Origin: Streptomyces sp. CC208A
Lineage (GTDB): Bacteria; Actinomycetota; Actinomycetes; Streptomycetales; Streptomycetaceae
Direction of reading: 5' to 3'
DNA: 64,000 nucleotides
Assembly (NCBI RefSeq): GCF_030010625.1
Contig: NZ_JASCXN010000024.1
Coordinates: 62,001-126,000, forward strand
The notes under the pieces were generated by a model. The model saw only the letters and a program-made list of their open reading frames with translations, was not told the DNA's origin and did no database searches. Shown one piece after another: positions 1-9,372 of the stretch. The position numbers and the translations under genes were made by a program. Within the stretch, counting starts at the first letter, position 1. Each line of letters starts with the position of its first letter.

Positions 1-572
1 CCACGGGACCGTCCCTGCCCGCGGGGACCGTCCCCCTGACGATCCGTCGGTCCCCGACGCGCGTGGGGACCGGGCTCCGGCCGGAGGTCACGGCAGACCG
101 GGGACCGGGGACCGTGAAGACCTGCGCCGGGGACCGACGAGGCTGGTGGGACCGGGGTGCAACCTGCAGCCACAGGCACGAAACCGCTACTCAGGGCGCC
201 ACGAGGCCGGTCCCCCCTGCGGCACGCGAGCCGGTCTCGGGGGATCTCACCCGCGGGAACCGTCCCGCTTCGGTCCCCTACGGAACGAGATGACACCGAG
301 AAAGGACACCGGCCCGGGACCGGCCAAGGCGGAGACCGTCCCCGCTACGTGGCGGTCCCGGACACGGGACCACCCGCGGGGACCGATGCCTCTGGGGGAC
401 CGGTCCCACGGAGCGGGGACGGGGCGCCAAGGGACCAGAAACGGGGACCGAGCACGGTGGCCTACCCGCCGACGCCGACGGAGCCCGCAGCCGTCCGGCC
501 CGTCTGCACCCGTCACCGCGTGAATGCCCTCACCAGCCATCCGCGCGACGAAGAAAGGCACAGAGACCAAAC
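1..572. repeat. Non-coding block dense in GGGACCG heptamers
   Basis: No convincing gene lies here. The heptamer GGGACCG, or its complement CGGTCCC, occurs about fifteen times between positions 5 and 450, in both orientations. One pair forms the perfect palindrome GGGACCGGTCCC at 396-407. The copies are irregularly spaced. The block sits directly upstream of a mobC/relaxase pair, so an origin of transfer, a relaxosome binding region or plasmid iterons are the natural guesses. None of these is shown by the sequence. Short open frames here follow the repeat composition and have no start-site signals. Confidence 0.6.
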
Positions 573-1154
573 ATGCACGACCCACACCATGAACTCCGCA
601 CCACTCAGCAGGAGATGACCACCCGCCTCAACCGCGCAGCAAGTTGTCGGCTATGGAGTCCTTACCCGGCCTCCGCCCCAGGGGAGGCGGAGGCTTCCGG
701 CGCCGAGGGGGCGCCGGGGTCGGCCGGCCCGGGGGAGCCGACTCGGGGAGAAGCCGCGTCGCCGCCTGCGCCGCGCCGCCGTCTTCGCGAGCCCACGCTG
801 CGCGAGAAGCGCGTCCACCCGCGCTACAGCGACGACGAGTTCACCTTGCTCGCGACAGCCGCTCACCTCAGCCACATGCCGGTCGGCGGTTACGTCGCCG
901 AGACGTCGCTCGCCGCCGCCCGCTCCGACGACCCCACCGCCGCCGTCGCCGACTACCGGGCCATGGTCAAGGCGCTGATGGCCGCGAACGGGCAACTCGG
1001 CAAAATCGGCGGCAACCTCAACCAGCTCGCCTGGCACCTCAATAAGGACGGGGCATGGCCCGCTTCGGACATCGTGACGCGGCTCCTTGACCGGATCGAG
1101 GCGTCGATCGCCGAAATCGACATGGCCGTCGCCCAGGTGACCTCGGGGCGGTGA
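573..1154 (+). CDS. mobC: MobC-like relaxosome accessory protein
   Basis: This is a small accessory DNA-binding protein expected to help the downstream relaxase nick the transfer origin. The first 70 or so residues are low-complexity and charged. The conserved part begins near the KRVHPRYSDDEF segment and continues through an all-helical region with the family pattern GQLGKIGGNLNQLAWHLN near residues 145-162, followed by a C-terminal helix. The stop codon lies 4 bp before the relaxase GTG start, so the two genes are a transcriptional unit. The start is uncertain: ATG 573 has a weak purine tract 16 bp upstream, and ATG 615 follows GGAG with no spacing. A homologous module lies at 39032. Confidence 0.8.
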   Translation: MHDPHHELRTTQQEMTTRLNRAASCRLWSPYPASAPGEAEASGAEGAPGSAGPGEPTRGEAASPPAPRRRLREPTLREKRVHPRYSDDEFTLLATAAHLSHMPVGGYVAETSLAAARSDDPTAAVADYRAMVKALMAANGQLGKIGGNLNQLAWHLNKDGAWPASDIVTRLLDRIEASIAEIDMAVAQVTSGR

Positions 1155-1158
1155 CCAC

Positions 1159-2865
1159 GTGATCCCGAAGATCATCCTTGGCAAGGGCGACCGCGCCACA
1201 CGTCGCCTGATCGGCTACCTCTACGGGCCGGGCTCCGCCAACGAGCACACCGACCCGCACCTGGTCGCGTCCTGGAACGGCTTCGCCCCCGACCCCGGCC
1301 GCAGCCCCCACCGCAACCCGAAACAGGTCGAGGAGCAGCTCGCCGCGCAGCTCGACCAGCCCGTGAAGATGCTCGGCGACAAGGCACCGACGACCACGGT
1401 GTGGCACTGCCCGGTCCGCGCCGCGCCCGAGGACCCGATCCTGACCGACGCCCAGTGGGCGGACGTCGCCCGCCGGATCGTGGCCGCCGCCGGCATCGCG
1501 CCCGAAGGCGACGAGGAAGCCTGCCGCTGGGTCGCGGTCCGCCACGCCGACGACCACATCCACATCGCCGCCACCCTCGTACGTCAGGACGGCCGCCGCC
1601 CCCGCCGCGACCACGACATCCGCGCCGTCCAACGCGAAGCCCGCAAGATCGAAGCCGACCTCGGCCTGCGCCGCCTCAACCCCGGCGACGGCACCGCCTC
1701 CAAACGCCCCACCAGCAAGGAACACTTCAAGGCCAAACGCCAAGGCCAGGACACCACCACCCGCGAGATCCTGCGCCAGCGCGTCCGCCGGGCGGTGGCC
1801 GCAGCCTCCAGCGAGAAGGAGTTCTTCGCGCTCCTGGAAGTGACCGGCGTGGACGTACGTCCCAAGACCGGTCCGTCCGGCGACATCCTCGGCTACAGCG
1901 TCGCCCTGCCCGGCGACCTCAACAAGCACGGCGAACCGGTGTGGTTCTCCGGCTCCACCCTCGCCGGCGACCTCTCCCTGCCCAAGATCCGCCACCGCCT
2001 CACCGACACCGGCGCCGAACCGGTCACCGCCCCGCCGACCGACCCCTGGCACCAGGCCACCGCCGCCACCGAACGCATCCCCCACCACCTCACCCACAGC
2101 AGCGACCCCATCGCCCAAGGCCAGCTCGTCGCCCTCGGCGGAACCCTCGACCTCCTGCCCCTCACCGCCCCGGCCTCGGCAAGGAGCGAACTCGAACGGG
2201 CCGCCGCCCTCTTCGAGCGCGCCACCCGCTCCCGCATCACCGCCGACCTCGACAGCGCCCGCGCCCTGCACCGCAGCGTCCAGACGATCCTGCACACCCC
2301 CGCCCCGACACGCGACGGAGCCGGCCTGGCGATGCTCCTGGACGCCGCCCTCATCGCCGTGGCCTTCGCGAAGCACTGGCACCGCAAGCACCAGCACGCC
2401 CAGCAGGAAGCGGCAGCGAGGCAGACCCTCGTCCACCTCCAGACCGCGTACACCCAGGTCGCCGTCCCGGTCCTTCACGACCTTGCCCGCCGCACCCCCG
2501 GCATGCAGACCAAGCAGCGCTACGCCCGACACCTCCAGCAGGCCGTCCCCGAACACGCCGACCGCATCCTCCAGGACCCCGCCTGGGACGCCCTCGCCAC
2601 CGCCCTCGCCAACGCGGAAACGGCCGGCCACAACCCGACCACCCTCCTCGACCAGGCCCTCGGCCAACGCACCCTCGACGACGCCCGCAACCCCGCCCGC
2701 ACCCTCACCTGGCGCATCCACCGCCTCGGCCAACGCCACGCACCCGGCCCCCGAGCCCAGGCAGCCATGGCCCGCAGCACCACGCACCGGCCCACCACCC
2801 CGACGCACCCGTCGGCCGCCGCACCAGCCACCGTGCAGCAGCCAGCTCACATGCGTCGGCGTTGA
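1159..2865 (+). CDS. Relaxase / mobilization nuclease
   Basis: Predicted DNA relaxase that would nick a plasmid or element at its transfer origin and stay bound to the 5' end. The N-terminal 180 residues hold the nuclease domain, with the histidine cluster HADDHIHIAATLV near residues 129-141 (the H-x-D-x-H-x-H metal-binding arrangement of MobA/VirD2-type relaxases). The remaining 380 residues are helical and alanine-rich, as is common in actinobacterial relaxases. GTG 1159 is used, directly after mobC. The protein is clearly related to the interrupted relaxase at 39655, sharing the DPHLVAS, WHC.VRAAP and HADDHIHI blocks. This copy is full length with no internal stop. Confidence 0.88.
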   Translation: MIPKIILGKGDRATRRLIGYLYGPGSANEHTDPHLVASWNGFAPDPGRSPHRNPKQVEEQLAAQLDQPVKMLGDKAPTTTVWHCPVRAAPEDPILTDAQWADVARRIVAAAGIAPEGDEEACRWVAVRHADDHIHIAATLVRQDGRRPRRDHDIRAVQREARKIEADLGLRRLNPGDGTASKRPTSKEHFKAKRQGQDTTTREILRQRVRRAVAAASSEKEFFALLEVTGVDVRPKTGPSGDILGYSVALPGDLNKHGEPVWFSGSTLAGDLSLPKIRHRLTDTGAEPVTAPPTDPWHQATAATERIPHHLTHSSDPIAQGQLVALGGTLDLLPLTAPASARSELERAAALFERATRSRITADLDSARALHRSVQTILHTPAPTRDGAGLAMLLDAALIAVAFAKHWHRKHQHAQQEAAARQTLVHLQTAYTQVAVPVLHDLARRTPGMQTKQRYARHLQQAVPEHADRILQDPAWDALATALANAETAGHNPTTLLDQALGQRTLDDARNPARTLTWRIHRLGQRHAPGPRAQAAMARSTTHRPTTPTHPSAAAPATVQQPAHMRRR

Positions 2866-2907
2866 CCGGCCGACCTGTTCCGCTCCGAGAGGGACAGGCC
2901 GCAACCT

Positions 2908-2969
2908 GTTCATTTTCTGAACGGCGGCCACGTTCATTTTCTGAACGGCCGCCCGTTCATTTTGTGAAC
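2908..2969. promoter_or_regulatory. Triplet of 15-bp palindromes, GTTCATTTTCTGAAC type
   Basis: Three near-identical palindromes start at 2908, 2932 and 2955. The first two read GTTCATTTTCTGAAC and the third GTTCATTTTGTGAAC. Start-to-start spacing is 24 then 23 bp, about two helical turns, so a dimeric protein could bind all three on nearly one face. The same motif and exactly the same spacing recur at 11760-11821. They are likely operators or binding sites of a mobile-element protein. The cognate protein is not identified. Confidence 0.7.
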
Positions 2970-3080
2970 AGGGCGGCCGTCGCCAGCAAGCGTGGTGCCG
3001 AGCCGGCAGCACACGGGAACGCCATCAGGGTCGGCATATCTCAAAGCCGACCCCGATGGCGCGTTGGCGTACTCGAAGGC

Positions 3081-3518
3081 TCAGAGTGATGCCTCGGCCC
3101 TGAGGGTTCCGGCGCTGATGGCTCCCCGCAGGACGTCGGCGATCTCCTCGGGCTTGAGGTCGATGCCGTCGAGCCCCTCCAGGGTCAGCGGGATCTCCTC
3201 CAGCGCGTACTCACCGCGGCCCTCGGCGCTGAACTCAGGACCGGTGCGGTCGTCGAAGGACCAGGTGGCGATGCGGGCCAGGTAGAAGAGCTGGCGCTCG
3301 TCGTCGGTCTCCATCGTGTGGAGAAGGCGGATGATGTCGGCCTTCCCCGCGACCTCCTCGTGGATCTCCCGATGGAGGGCGGCCTCCCGGGACTCGTCGC
3401 CGGGTTCGACGCCGCCACCGGGCAGGACCCAGTACTCGGGGATGCCGGGCCTGGTGCGGCGGATGACCAGCATCGTGTCGTCGGCGGTGACGAGGACGGC
3501 ACGGACTCGTTCGATCAT
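3081..3518 (-). CDS. NUDIX hydrolase
   Basis: Predicted NUDIX pyrophosphohydrolase of 145 residues, the usual single-domain length. The NUDIX box (G-x5-E-x7-REVxEExGx) is seen as GGGVEPGDESREAALHREIH followed by EEVAG, near residues 34-58. Only the last position is atypical (Ala before Gly). Such enzymes cleave nucleoside diphosphates linked to another group; the substrate cannot be read from the sequence. The gene lies 30 bp downstream of the SDR gene on the same strand, so it may be the last member of the cluster that begins at 7337. Confidence 0.85.
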   Translation of the reverse strand: MIERVRAVLVTADDTMLVIRRTRPGIPEYWVLPGGGVEPGDESREAALHREIHEEVAGKADIIRLLHTMETDDERQLFYLARIATWSFDDRTGPEFSAEGRGEYALEEIPLTLEGLDGIDLKPEEIADVLRGAISAGTLRAEASL

Positions 3519-3548
3519 TTCGGTTGTTCTCCTTGCTTGTTGACAGTC

Positions 3549-4340
3549 TCAGTGCAGCAGCCATCCGCCGTCGACGTGGACGGACTGCCCCGTGATGAAC
3601 GAGGCGGAGGGGCCCGCGAGAAACGCCACCAGGGCCGCGACGTCCTCGGGCCGGCCCCGGCGCGGGACGCACTGGCGCTTGATCTGGTCCTCCGGCCGGA
3701 CACGGTGCTGGGCAGGGATGGTGTTCTCGGCCTCGACCTGGATAGCCCCGGGCAGGACCGTATTGACGCAGATCCCGTACGGGCCCAGTTCGCGGGCGAG
3801 GGAGCGGGTCAGGCCCAGCATCCCGGCCTTCGCGGTGCTGTACGCGACGAGGTTCGTCCGGCCGGCGCGGGCGTTGACGCTGCCGATGTTCACGATCCGG
3901 CCCCAGCGGCGTTCGATCATGCCGGGAGTGAGCGCGTGGCAGGTGCGGTAGTGGGCGGTGAGGTTCACGTCGAGGGAGTAGTTCCAGGCTGTCTCGTCGG
4001 TGTCCTGCCAGGCGACGCGGGGGTAGGAGCCAGCGTTGTTCACCAGGATGTCGACGGGCCCGATCTCGGCGTTGACGAGGTCGGCCATGGTCCGGACGGA
4101 GCCCGGGTCGGTCAGGTCGGCGTTGACCGCGATCCCGGGGCTGCCCGCGCGTTCGAAGGCGGCGAGGAGGGCGTGGGCGTCGGGGGCCTGGCCGAGGTGG
4201 TTGACCGCGACGGTCGCTCCGGCGGTGGCGAGTGCCCGCCCGATCTCGGCACCGATGCCGGTGGCCCCGCCGGTGACGAGGGCGTTGCGGCCCTGGAGCG
4301 GCCGGGCCTGGAGAGGGGTCTCAAGCAGGTGTAGGGACAT
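3549..4340 (-). CDS. Short-chain dehydrogenase/reductase (SDR)
   Basis: Classical SDR oxidoreductase of about 263 residues. The Rossmann cofactor motif TGGATGIG is near the N-terminus, NNAG follows mid-domain, the catalytic Ser lies in IGSVNAR, and the YSTAK segment supplies the catalytic Tyr and Lys. The C-terminal [13 protein letters not shown] block is typical of the family. The ATG at 4340 is preferred because GGAG lies 5 bp upstream; an in-frame ATG at 4355 lacks such a site. The start overlaps the end of the APH-like gene, so the two are translationally coupled. The substrate is unknown; the context suggests modification of a phosphorylated or nucleotide-linked metabolite. Confidence 0.88.
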   Translation of the reverse strand: MSLHLLETPLQARPLQGRNALVTGGATGIGAEIGRALATAGATVAVNHLGQAPDAHALLAAFERAGSPGIAVNADLTDPGSVRTMADLVNAEIGPVDILVNNAGSYPRVAWQDTDETAWNYSLDVNLTAHYRTCHALTPGMIERRWGRIVNIGSVNARAGRTNLVAYSTAKAGMLGLTRSLARELGPYGICVNTVLPGAIQVEAENTIPAQHRVRPEDQIKRQCVPRRGRPEDVAALVAFLAGPSASFITGQSVHVDGGWLLH

Positions 4341-5433
4341 TGCTGCTCCGTTCACCGGGGTGGGAGTGGGTGGTCTGCGTGGTGGTGAAGAAGGTGTCGG
4401 TCGTCGTGTGTGGGTCCTGGCTCTCGGCGAGCTTGATCAGGACGAGCAGGAGGTCGTGTCCGGTCAGTCGGGAAGGCGGGATGACGCCGAGAATGCGCAG
4501 GGCGAGGAAGGCCCGGATCTCCTCAAGGCCACCGCCGTGCTCGCCGCGGAGGCCGTCCAGGGCGCGGGTGAGGGCCGCGGCGCGGCCGGGGTCGGTGTTC
4601 CAGGAGTACCGGACGTCGATGTGCCGACTGCTCCGGTGCAGTTCCAGGTGCTCGACGCGCGGGCGGGCCAGAGGCGGCAGGGCGAGGCGGAGGGTGCGGG
4701 CGTACACGTCGGGCTGGTAGCGGGGGACGAGCCAGCCGCCCAGCGCCATCAGGTACCAGAGCAGGTTGGCGGTCTCGCCCACGACGGTGTTGCGGCCGGC
4801 GAACTCGAAGTCGAGCCAGCACAGCGGGTCGGCGATGTTGGGTTCGGTGGGGTCGCCCTGCGTCAGGCCGGCGCGCAGGCGGCGGTCGGAGGCCAGGACG
4901 TCACGGAGGCGGTCGATGGTGGCGGCGACGTTCAGTGTCAGCGGTCTGCCGTTGGCGGTGAGGGTGAAGTCGGCCAGGTCCCGGAGGGTGAGGGTCGTAT
5001 CGGTGTGGGGCAGGGCGACTGGCAGGTCGCGGCGCAGGTACCAGCGGTCCAGTCGGCCCCCGGGGCGGATGCGGTCGAGGTAGAGGTCCGGTACGCACTC
5101 GGCCAACGGCACGTTCTTCCCGGTCTCCTCGGCCGCCGCCCGCAGGTCGGCGCAGACGCCGTCCACGAGGCGGTCCAGGCGGGGCTGTACGGCCGGGTCA
5201 CGGTCGGCGAGGGCGATCACGTCTCCCAGGAGCAGCTCGCACCGGCCGGTGGCGAAGACGTCCTCGTAGGCGAGGAGCTGCCTGTCCGGTAACGCGATCT
5301 GCCCGTGAAGGGCCGGGACCGCGATGCGGGAGGAGAGCTGCGCCCATCCCCTCGCCTCGGCTTCGGCCTGCTCGCGAGTCGCCGCCGGCTTGTGGAAGAC
5401 GCCCGCTGCCGTCGAGAACCGTCGAGTGCTCAC
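4321..5433 (-). CDS. Aminoglycoside-phosphotransferase-like kinase
   Basis: A 370-residue protein with an APH/choline-kinase-like fold. The catalytic loop reads [11 protein letters not shown], an HGDxxxxN-like motif with Gln in place of His, followed by the metal-binding [10 protein letters not shown] (DFE, as in DFG). The N-terminal half has only weak lobe motifs. GTG 5433 overlaps the stop of the upstream fusion kinase by 4 bp (GTGA), which fixes the start. Family members phosphorylate small hydroxyl compounds such as aminoglycosides, choline or homoserine. Encoded beside two more nucleotide-transfer domains, it more likely acts in a small-molecule pathway than in resistance alone. Confidence 0.72.
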   Translation of the reverse strand: MSTRRFSTAAGVFHKPAATREQAEAEARGWAQLSSRIAVPALHGQIALPDRQLLAYEDVFATGRCELLLGDVIALADRDPAVQPRLDRLVDGVCADLRAAAEETGKNVPLAECVPDLYLDRIRPGGRLDRWYLRRDLPVALPHTDTTLTLRDLADFTLTANGRPLTLNVAATIDRLRDVLASDRRLRAGLTQGDPTEPNIADPLCWLDFEFAGRNTVVGETANLLWYLMALGGWLVPRYQPDVYARTLRLALPPLARPRVEHLELHRSSRHIDVRYSWNTDPGRAAALTRALDGLRGEHGGGLEEIRAFLALRILGVIPPSRLTGHDLLLVLIKLAESQDPHTTTDTFFTTTQTTHSHPGERSSNVPTPA

Positions 5434-7337
5434 CGCGTCTCCCCGGGGAGGGTGTCCAGCCACGCCTGGAGGACGAGGCGGGCGAGCGCCTCGGTGGCGG
5501 GCCGGTCGGTACGGGCGGTGGTGACCAGGCTCGTGTCCTGCCGCCTGGCGTCGAGGAGGACGGTAAGGGCGTCACCGTCGGAGGGGCACTCGATCCCGCT
5601 GAAGCGGAGCTGGATCTTCGCGAGCAGCGCGGTGACCTTGTAGAGGCCACGGAGGTCGGGGGTTCCCTTGAGGAGTTGGCGACGGATCTCGATGGCGGCC
5701 TGGATGCCGTCGCGCAGGCTCGCCGTGACGTCGGTGGCCGCGTCCGGAGCGGGCAGGGCCAGCCCGGGGGTGACCCACAGCGGGACCAGCGCCCCGCTGC
5801 CGATGAGCGCGAGAACGTGGAGGAGCCGGGAGGTGACGGCGCCGGCCCGGCACTCGGCCCGGGTCAGCACGGTCATACCCAGCTTGACCCCGCCGAGCTC
5901 CGCCTCCAGGTCCGCGAGGATCTGGCGTATCTCTCCCAGGGAAGAGGCATCGGCCACGACCAGGACGTCGAGGTCGCTCCAGCCGTGCTGGTACTTCCCC
6001 CGGGCGCCGCTGCCGGTGACCGCCAGCAGGTCGATCAGCGGGCGCAGGCCGGTGGTGCGGTCGAGGAACTCAGCCAGGTAGGACTCCAGGTGCACGGGGA
6101 GCCCGAGCGCGTTGACCGGCATCATGGAGGGCTGGTGCTCCGGCCAACGGCGGTCGAGCACGATGCGGTCCAGCCGCCGCTCCAGCTCCAGGCGCGGCCC
6201 GTCGTTGGCGATGACCTCGTGGGCGAGGGACGCTATCTTGTCCGCACCCCGTGCGGCCTTGACCAGGTCGCGGTCGGTGACGTCCTGGGCGCCGGCGGTG
6301 CCCCGCCAGGTGCGGGTGGTCTCGGAGGCGTCCAGGTAGACGATGGTGAGCTGGGGGCCGAGCATCCGGGCGAGTTCGGCGGTCGAGTCGACGTCGTGCA
6401 GCGACTCGATGCTGACGGAGTCGAGGAAGTGGTGGGCCTGGCAGAAGCGGTCCAGCGCGTCCACGATCAGCTCGGCCTGCACGACCGGTCCCAGCCGGTA
6501 CGGGTCGCGAATCCCGGCCCGGCCGGCCCCCTCCTCGATCAGGTACCCGATCTTGAGACGGGCGTGGCCATGCTGGGTGCGCAGGTACTCGCCGGCCGTG
6601 CTCTTCCCGCTCTCCGACATGCCGCCCAGCGCGGTGACATGGACTCCGGCCAGGGCCCGGCCGGGCACCTCCGGATGCAACGGGGCCAGGAGCCGGCGTA
6701 CCTCGTCCTGGATGGCGACGGTGGGCCGGTCGCCGATGCGGATCGCCATCGGGAAGCGTCCGTCGTCGACGAGCCGGTTGATCTGCTCGTGGAGGTGGCG
6801 CTGGTACGCCGCGTAGGTGCCGGTGACGGTTGCCTCGTGGGCCAGACTCCGGCGGGTGCCTTCCTCGGGGTCGTCGCAGTGCAGGAGGAGGAGGGCGTGC
6901 TCGTTCTCCTCGACGGACCTCAGGTCGGTCTCGTACAGGGCCAGCAGGAGTCGGGCCCGGTCCGTGGCCTGCGCGGCGTCTAGGTCCTCCCGTACGGCGA
7001 CGGTGGCGGCGACGGACGCCTCCAGCATTGGGATGCCCCGGTCCAGCAGGCGTACCGGCGCGGAGAAGGGGTGTCGGGAGCGTTCGAGGTAGGAGGTGGC
7101 GAGGACGTCGGCGATCTCCTCGACCGGGCCGGTCTCGAACCACCAGCGGGCCATGCCGCCGGCCTTAATGGCGGCCCAGCGCGGGTCGTAGTGGTCGAGC
7201 GGGCCCGCGGAGGTCGCGGCCGGGCCCATGCGCCGGGCGAGGATTCCGATCTGCTTGGTCTTCCCGGTGTTGTCGGGGCCGCTGAACGCGACCGACACGG
7301 GGAGGGGATACGTGTCGCTGTTGTACGGACTGGACAT
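5430..7337 (-). CDS. Three-domain fusion: two P-loop kinases plus nucleotidyltransferase
   Basis: A 635-residue protein with three recognisable parts. Residues 1-220 resemble a thymidylate-kinase-like domain with Walker A SGPDNTGKTKQ at 19-29. Residues 225-420 hold a second P-loop domain with ALGGMSESGKST, resembling nucleoside or dephospho-CoA kinases. Residues 430-635 form a nucleotidyltransferase with GSGARGKYQHGWSDLDVLVV, the GS-x-R-G...SDxD pattern of minimal nucleotidyltransferases. The ATG at 7337 has AAGGGA 5 bp upstream. It is the head of a coupled run with the APH-like and SDR genes. A chain of phosphorylation and nucleotidyl transfer on one substrate is plausible. I know no characterised protein with this order. 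Confidence 0.78.
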   Translation of the reverse strand: MSSPYNSDTYPLPVSVAFSGPDNTGKTKQIGILARRMGPAATSAGPLDHYDPRWAAIKAGGMARWWFETGPVEEIADVLATSYLERSRHPFSAPVRLLDRGIPMLEASVAATVAVREDLDAAQATDRARLLLALYETDLRSVEENEHALLLLHCDDPEEGTRRSLAHEATVTGTYAAYQRHLHEQINRLVDDGRFPMAIRIGDRPTVAIQDEVRRLLAPLHPEVPGRALAGVHVTALGGMSESGKSTAGEYLRTQHGHARLKIGYLIEEGAGRAGIRDPYRLGPVVQAELIVDALDRFCQAHHFLDSVSIESLHDVDSTAELARMLGPQLTIVYLDASETTRTWRGTAGAQDVTDRDLVKAARGADKIASLAHEVIANDGPRLELERRLDRIVLDRRWPEHQPSMMPVNALGLPVHLESYLAEFLDRTTGLRPLIDLLAVTGSGARGKYQHGWSDLDVLVVADASSLGEIRQILADLEAELGGVKLGMTVLTRAECRAGAVTSRLLHVLALIGSGALVPLWVTPGLALPAPDAATDVTASLRDGIQAAIEIRRQLLKGTPDLRGLYKVTALLAKIQLRFSGIECPSDGDALTVLLDARRQDTSLVTTARTDRPATEALARLVLQAWLDTLPGETR

Positions 7338-7418
7338 CGGCTTCCCTTCGCTGGGGGATGCGGAGCGTGTACGCCGGCGAGGCGCCGTCGCGGTTGTGCG
7401 GCGAGAACGCCGGAGTAC

Positions 7419-7604
7419 CTATCCGGGGCCGTCGGCCGTCGGAACGTCCTCGGCGCTGAGCGCCGGCCACGCCAACGGGACCTGCACGGAGGAGTGCTCC
7501 GTGTGGGCCAGAAGGCCGACCGTGGTGAGTCCGGCAGCCGTACCGAGGGCCCAGATCCAGCTCAGGACCGTCTCCAGCGGGTCGGGTAACGGGGAACGGC
7601 TCAC
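7419..7604 (-). CDS. Small single-span membrane protein
   Basis: Possible 61-residue protein with one hydrophobic segment (VLSWIWALGTAAGLTTVGLL, about residues 11-30) and a polar tail. GTG 7604 is preceded by GAGAGG at a spacing of 7. It would lie about 80 bp upstream of the fusion kinase on the same strand and might share its transcript. No family is recognised. The call rests on the membrane segment and start site only, so it may not be real. Confidence 0.4.
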   Translation of the reverse strand: MSRSPLPDPLETVLSWIWALGTAAGLTTVGLLAHTEHSSVQVPLAWPALSAEDVPTADGPG

Positions 7605-7873
7605 CGGACCGCCTCTCGTACGGCGGGGTGCTGTGCCGCACCGGGCCATCGCGGAGGCGGGATCGTGCGAGTCGGTGCAATGTCCGTGGGCATCGCCACC
7701 ATCGGTCCTCTCACGCGTCCGGGCAGGCTCCAACAGGCCCTGGACAGGGCTGGTTCGAGCCATTCGGAGATCTGCGGGGTGATGTTCAGTGAACGACGGT
7801 CCGCGCTCCCGGGACAGGGCCCAGGATGTAGTCCTGCGTAATCCCGCGTAATCCAGGTGGGGAGGATGACGGG

Positions 7874-9193
7874 GTGCCGAGGAACCCGGCCGTCGCGGAA
7901 CTGATCAAGCGGGCCTGCCAGGAACGAGGCTGGGGCCCTTCGGAGTTGGCCCGCGCACTCGGCATCGCCGAATGCGGCGACCCGCGCCGCCTCCAGCGCC
8001 AGCACGCCCGGCGGTGGATCGAGGGCGAACGCACCCCCGGCCACTGGTGGCCCTACATCGCGCGGGTGCTGGCACTGGACCCCGAGGCGATCAACCTTCC
8101 GGAGCCCACGCCTGCGGCCCTCCACACGGATACCGTGGCATCAGTCCTGCATCTGGGAAGGAGCGACGTGGAACGTCGGGAGTTCATCCTCGCCTCCAGC
8201 GGATACGCGCTGTCCGCACTCGGCCTGCCCGACATGGACAGCATCACCCGCCGGACCAAGACCGCCGCCCCCGGAGCCGTCCGCGTCGGCCAGGGCGAAG
8301 TGGCGGCCGTACGCCACATGGTCAAGGCCCTCGGCGACTCCGCCTCTGAACTCGGCGGCGGCCACGCCCGCCACCTGGCCGTCCGCTACCTCACCCAGGA
8401 CGTCGCCCCCTGGCTGGAAGGCCGCTTCACCGAAGCCACCGGCCGTGACCTGTTCGCCGCCACCTCCCAGCTCGTCCACCTCGCCGGCTGGATGGCCCAG
8501 GACGAAGGCGACACCCCCGAACTCCGCGGACTCGCCCAGCGCTACTACGCCCACGCCTTCCGCCTCGCCGCCGAAGCCGGCGACCCGGAACTGTCGGCGA
8601 CGGCCCTCCGCGGCCTCGCCGTGCAGTGCGTCGCCCTCGGCTACCGCGCCGAAGCCGTCCAGCTCGGCGAAGCCTGCGTGGACTACGGCCGCCACCTCGA
8701 CAACCCCCGAGCCGTCGCCTACTACGAGGCCACCCTCGCCAACGCCGCCGCCCAGGACGACGACCGCCGCATGGCCGCCAAACACCTCACCCTGTCCGAG
8801 ACCGCCATCGGCAAGCCGGCCGCCGCGCCCGGCGACTCCTGGGCCGCCCACTACTCCCCCGGCCGCTGGGCCCACGAATCCGGCATGATCCTCGCCCGCC
8901 TCGGCGACCTCGACGCCGCCGAGGAACACCTCCACCTCGCCCTCGACATCCACGGCCTCGACCGCCGCCGCACCCGTGCCATCGTCCTCGCCGACCTCGG
9001 CGGCGTCCGCCTCCGCCAAGGCGACGTCGACGGAGCCCTGGCCACCTGGCGCGACTTCCTCGACTGCGCCGACGGCATCCGCTCGGTCAAGGTCCAGGCC
9101 GCCCTCCAGGACATGCGCGTCCGCCTGCGCCGGTACGACGGAATCCCGGAGGCCCAGGAGCTCCGCGAGAGGGCGATCCGCGCTTCGGAATGA
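7874..9193 (+). CDS. Helix-turn-helix/TPR transcriptional regulator
   Basis: A 439-residue cytoplasmic regulator of a class very common in Streptomyces. The N-terminal 60 residues form a lambda-repressor-like helix-turn-helix (ELIKRACQERGWGPSELARAL... then RRWIEGERTP). After a linker, residues 150-430 are tandem TPR-like helical hairpins with repeated A-x-x-Y/L-G-D patterns (RLAAEAGDPELSATALRG, ILARLGDLDAAEEHLHLALD). GTG 7874 has GGAGGATG upstream. It is transcribed away from the kinase cluster, separated by about 540 bp, and is the obvious candidate to control it. Its signal is unknown. Confidence 0.85.
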   Translation: MPRNPAVAELIKRACQERGWGPSELARALGIAECGDPRRLQRQHARRWIEGERTPGHWWPYIARVLALDPEAINLPEPTPAALHTDTVASVLHLGRSDVERREFILASSGYALSALGLPDMDSITRRTKTAAPGAVRVGQGEVAAVRHMVKALGDSASELGGGHARHLAVRYLTQDVAPWLEGRFTEATGRDLFAATSQLVHLAGWMAQDEGDTPELRGLAQRYYAHAFRLAAEAGDPELSATALRGLAVQCVALGYRAEAVQLGEACVDYGRHLDNPRAVAYYEATLANAAAQDDDRRMAAKHLTLSETAIGKPAAAPGDSWAAHYSPGRWAHESGMILARLGDLDAAEEHLHLALDIHGLDRRRTRAIVLADLGGVRLRQGDVDGALATWRDFLDCADGIRSVKVQAALQDMRVRLRRYDGIPEAQELRERAIRASE

Positions 9194-9363
9194 CCGGGAA
9201 GGAGGCAGTCGCCCTCGCGGAGCACGCTGTGACCCAGGTCGCCGACCAGCCGCGGGCTCCTCTGGTTCCTGACGGGCCCCAGGCCCGACATCCCGCCGCC
9301 CGCTGCATCACCTGCTGCGACCGGCGGTGCATGTCGAGGCCAGGGTCGATGCAGACGGCCTAG
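9190..9363 (+). CDS. Possible small coupled protein with Cys-rich tail
   Basis: A 57-codon frame starts with an ATG overlapping the regulator's stop by 4 bp (ATGA), the arrangement seen for genuine coupled genes in this window. Its C-terminus contains four cysteines in CITCCDRRC. No family is recognised and the amino-acid composition is not decisive. Treat as tentative; the overlap may be chance. Confidence 0.3.
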   Translation: MTGKEAVALAEHAVTQVADQPRAPLVPDGPQARHPAARCITCCDRRCMSRPGSMQTA

Positions 9364-9372
9364 ACTCGGACT

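Noticed and set aside
2908-2969. CRISPR-like array
   Set aside because: Repeats are only 15 bp, palindromic, and separated by 8-9 bp, far too short for spacers. No cas genes are present.
1039-3012. Long minus-strand open frame opposite the relaxase
   Set aside because: It is the antisense shadow of mobC and the relaxase in GC-rich DNA, with Gly/Val-rich low-complexity sequence and no start signals.
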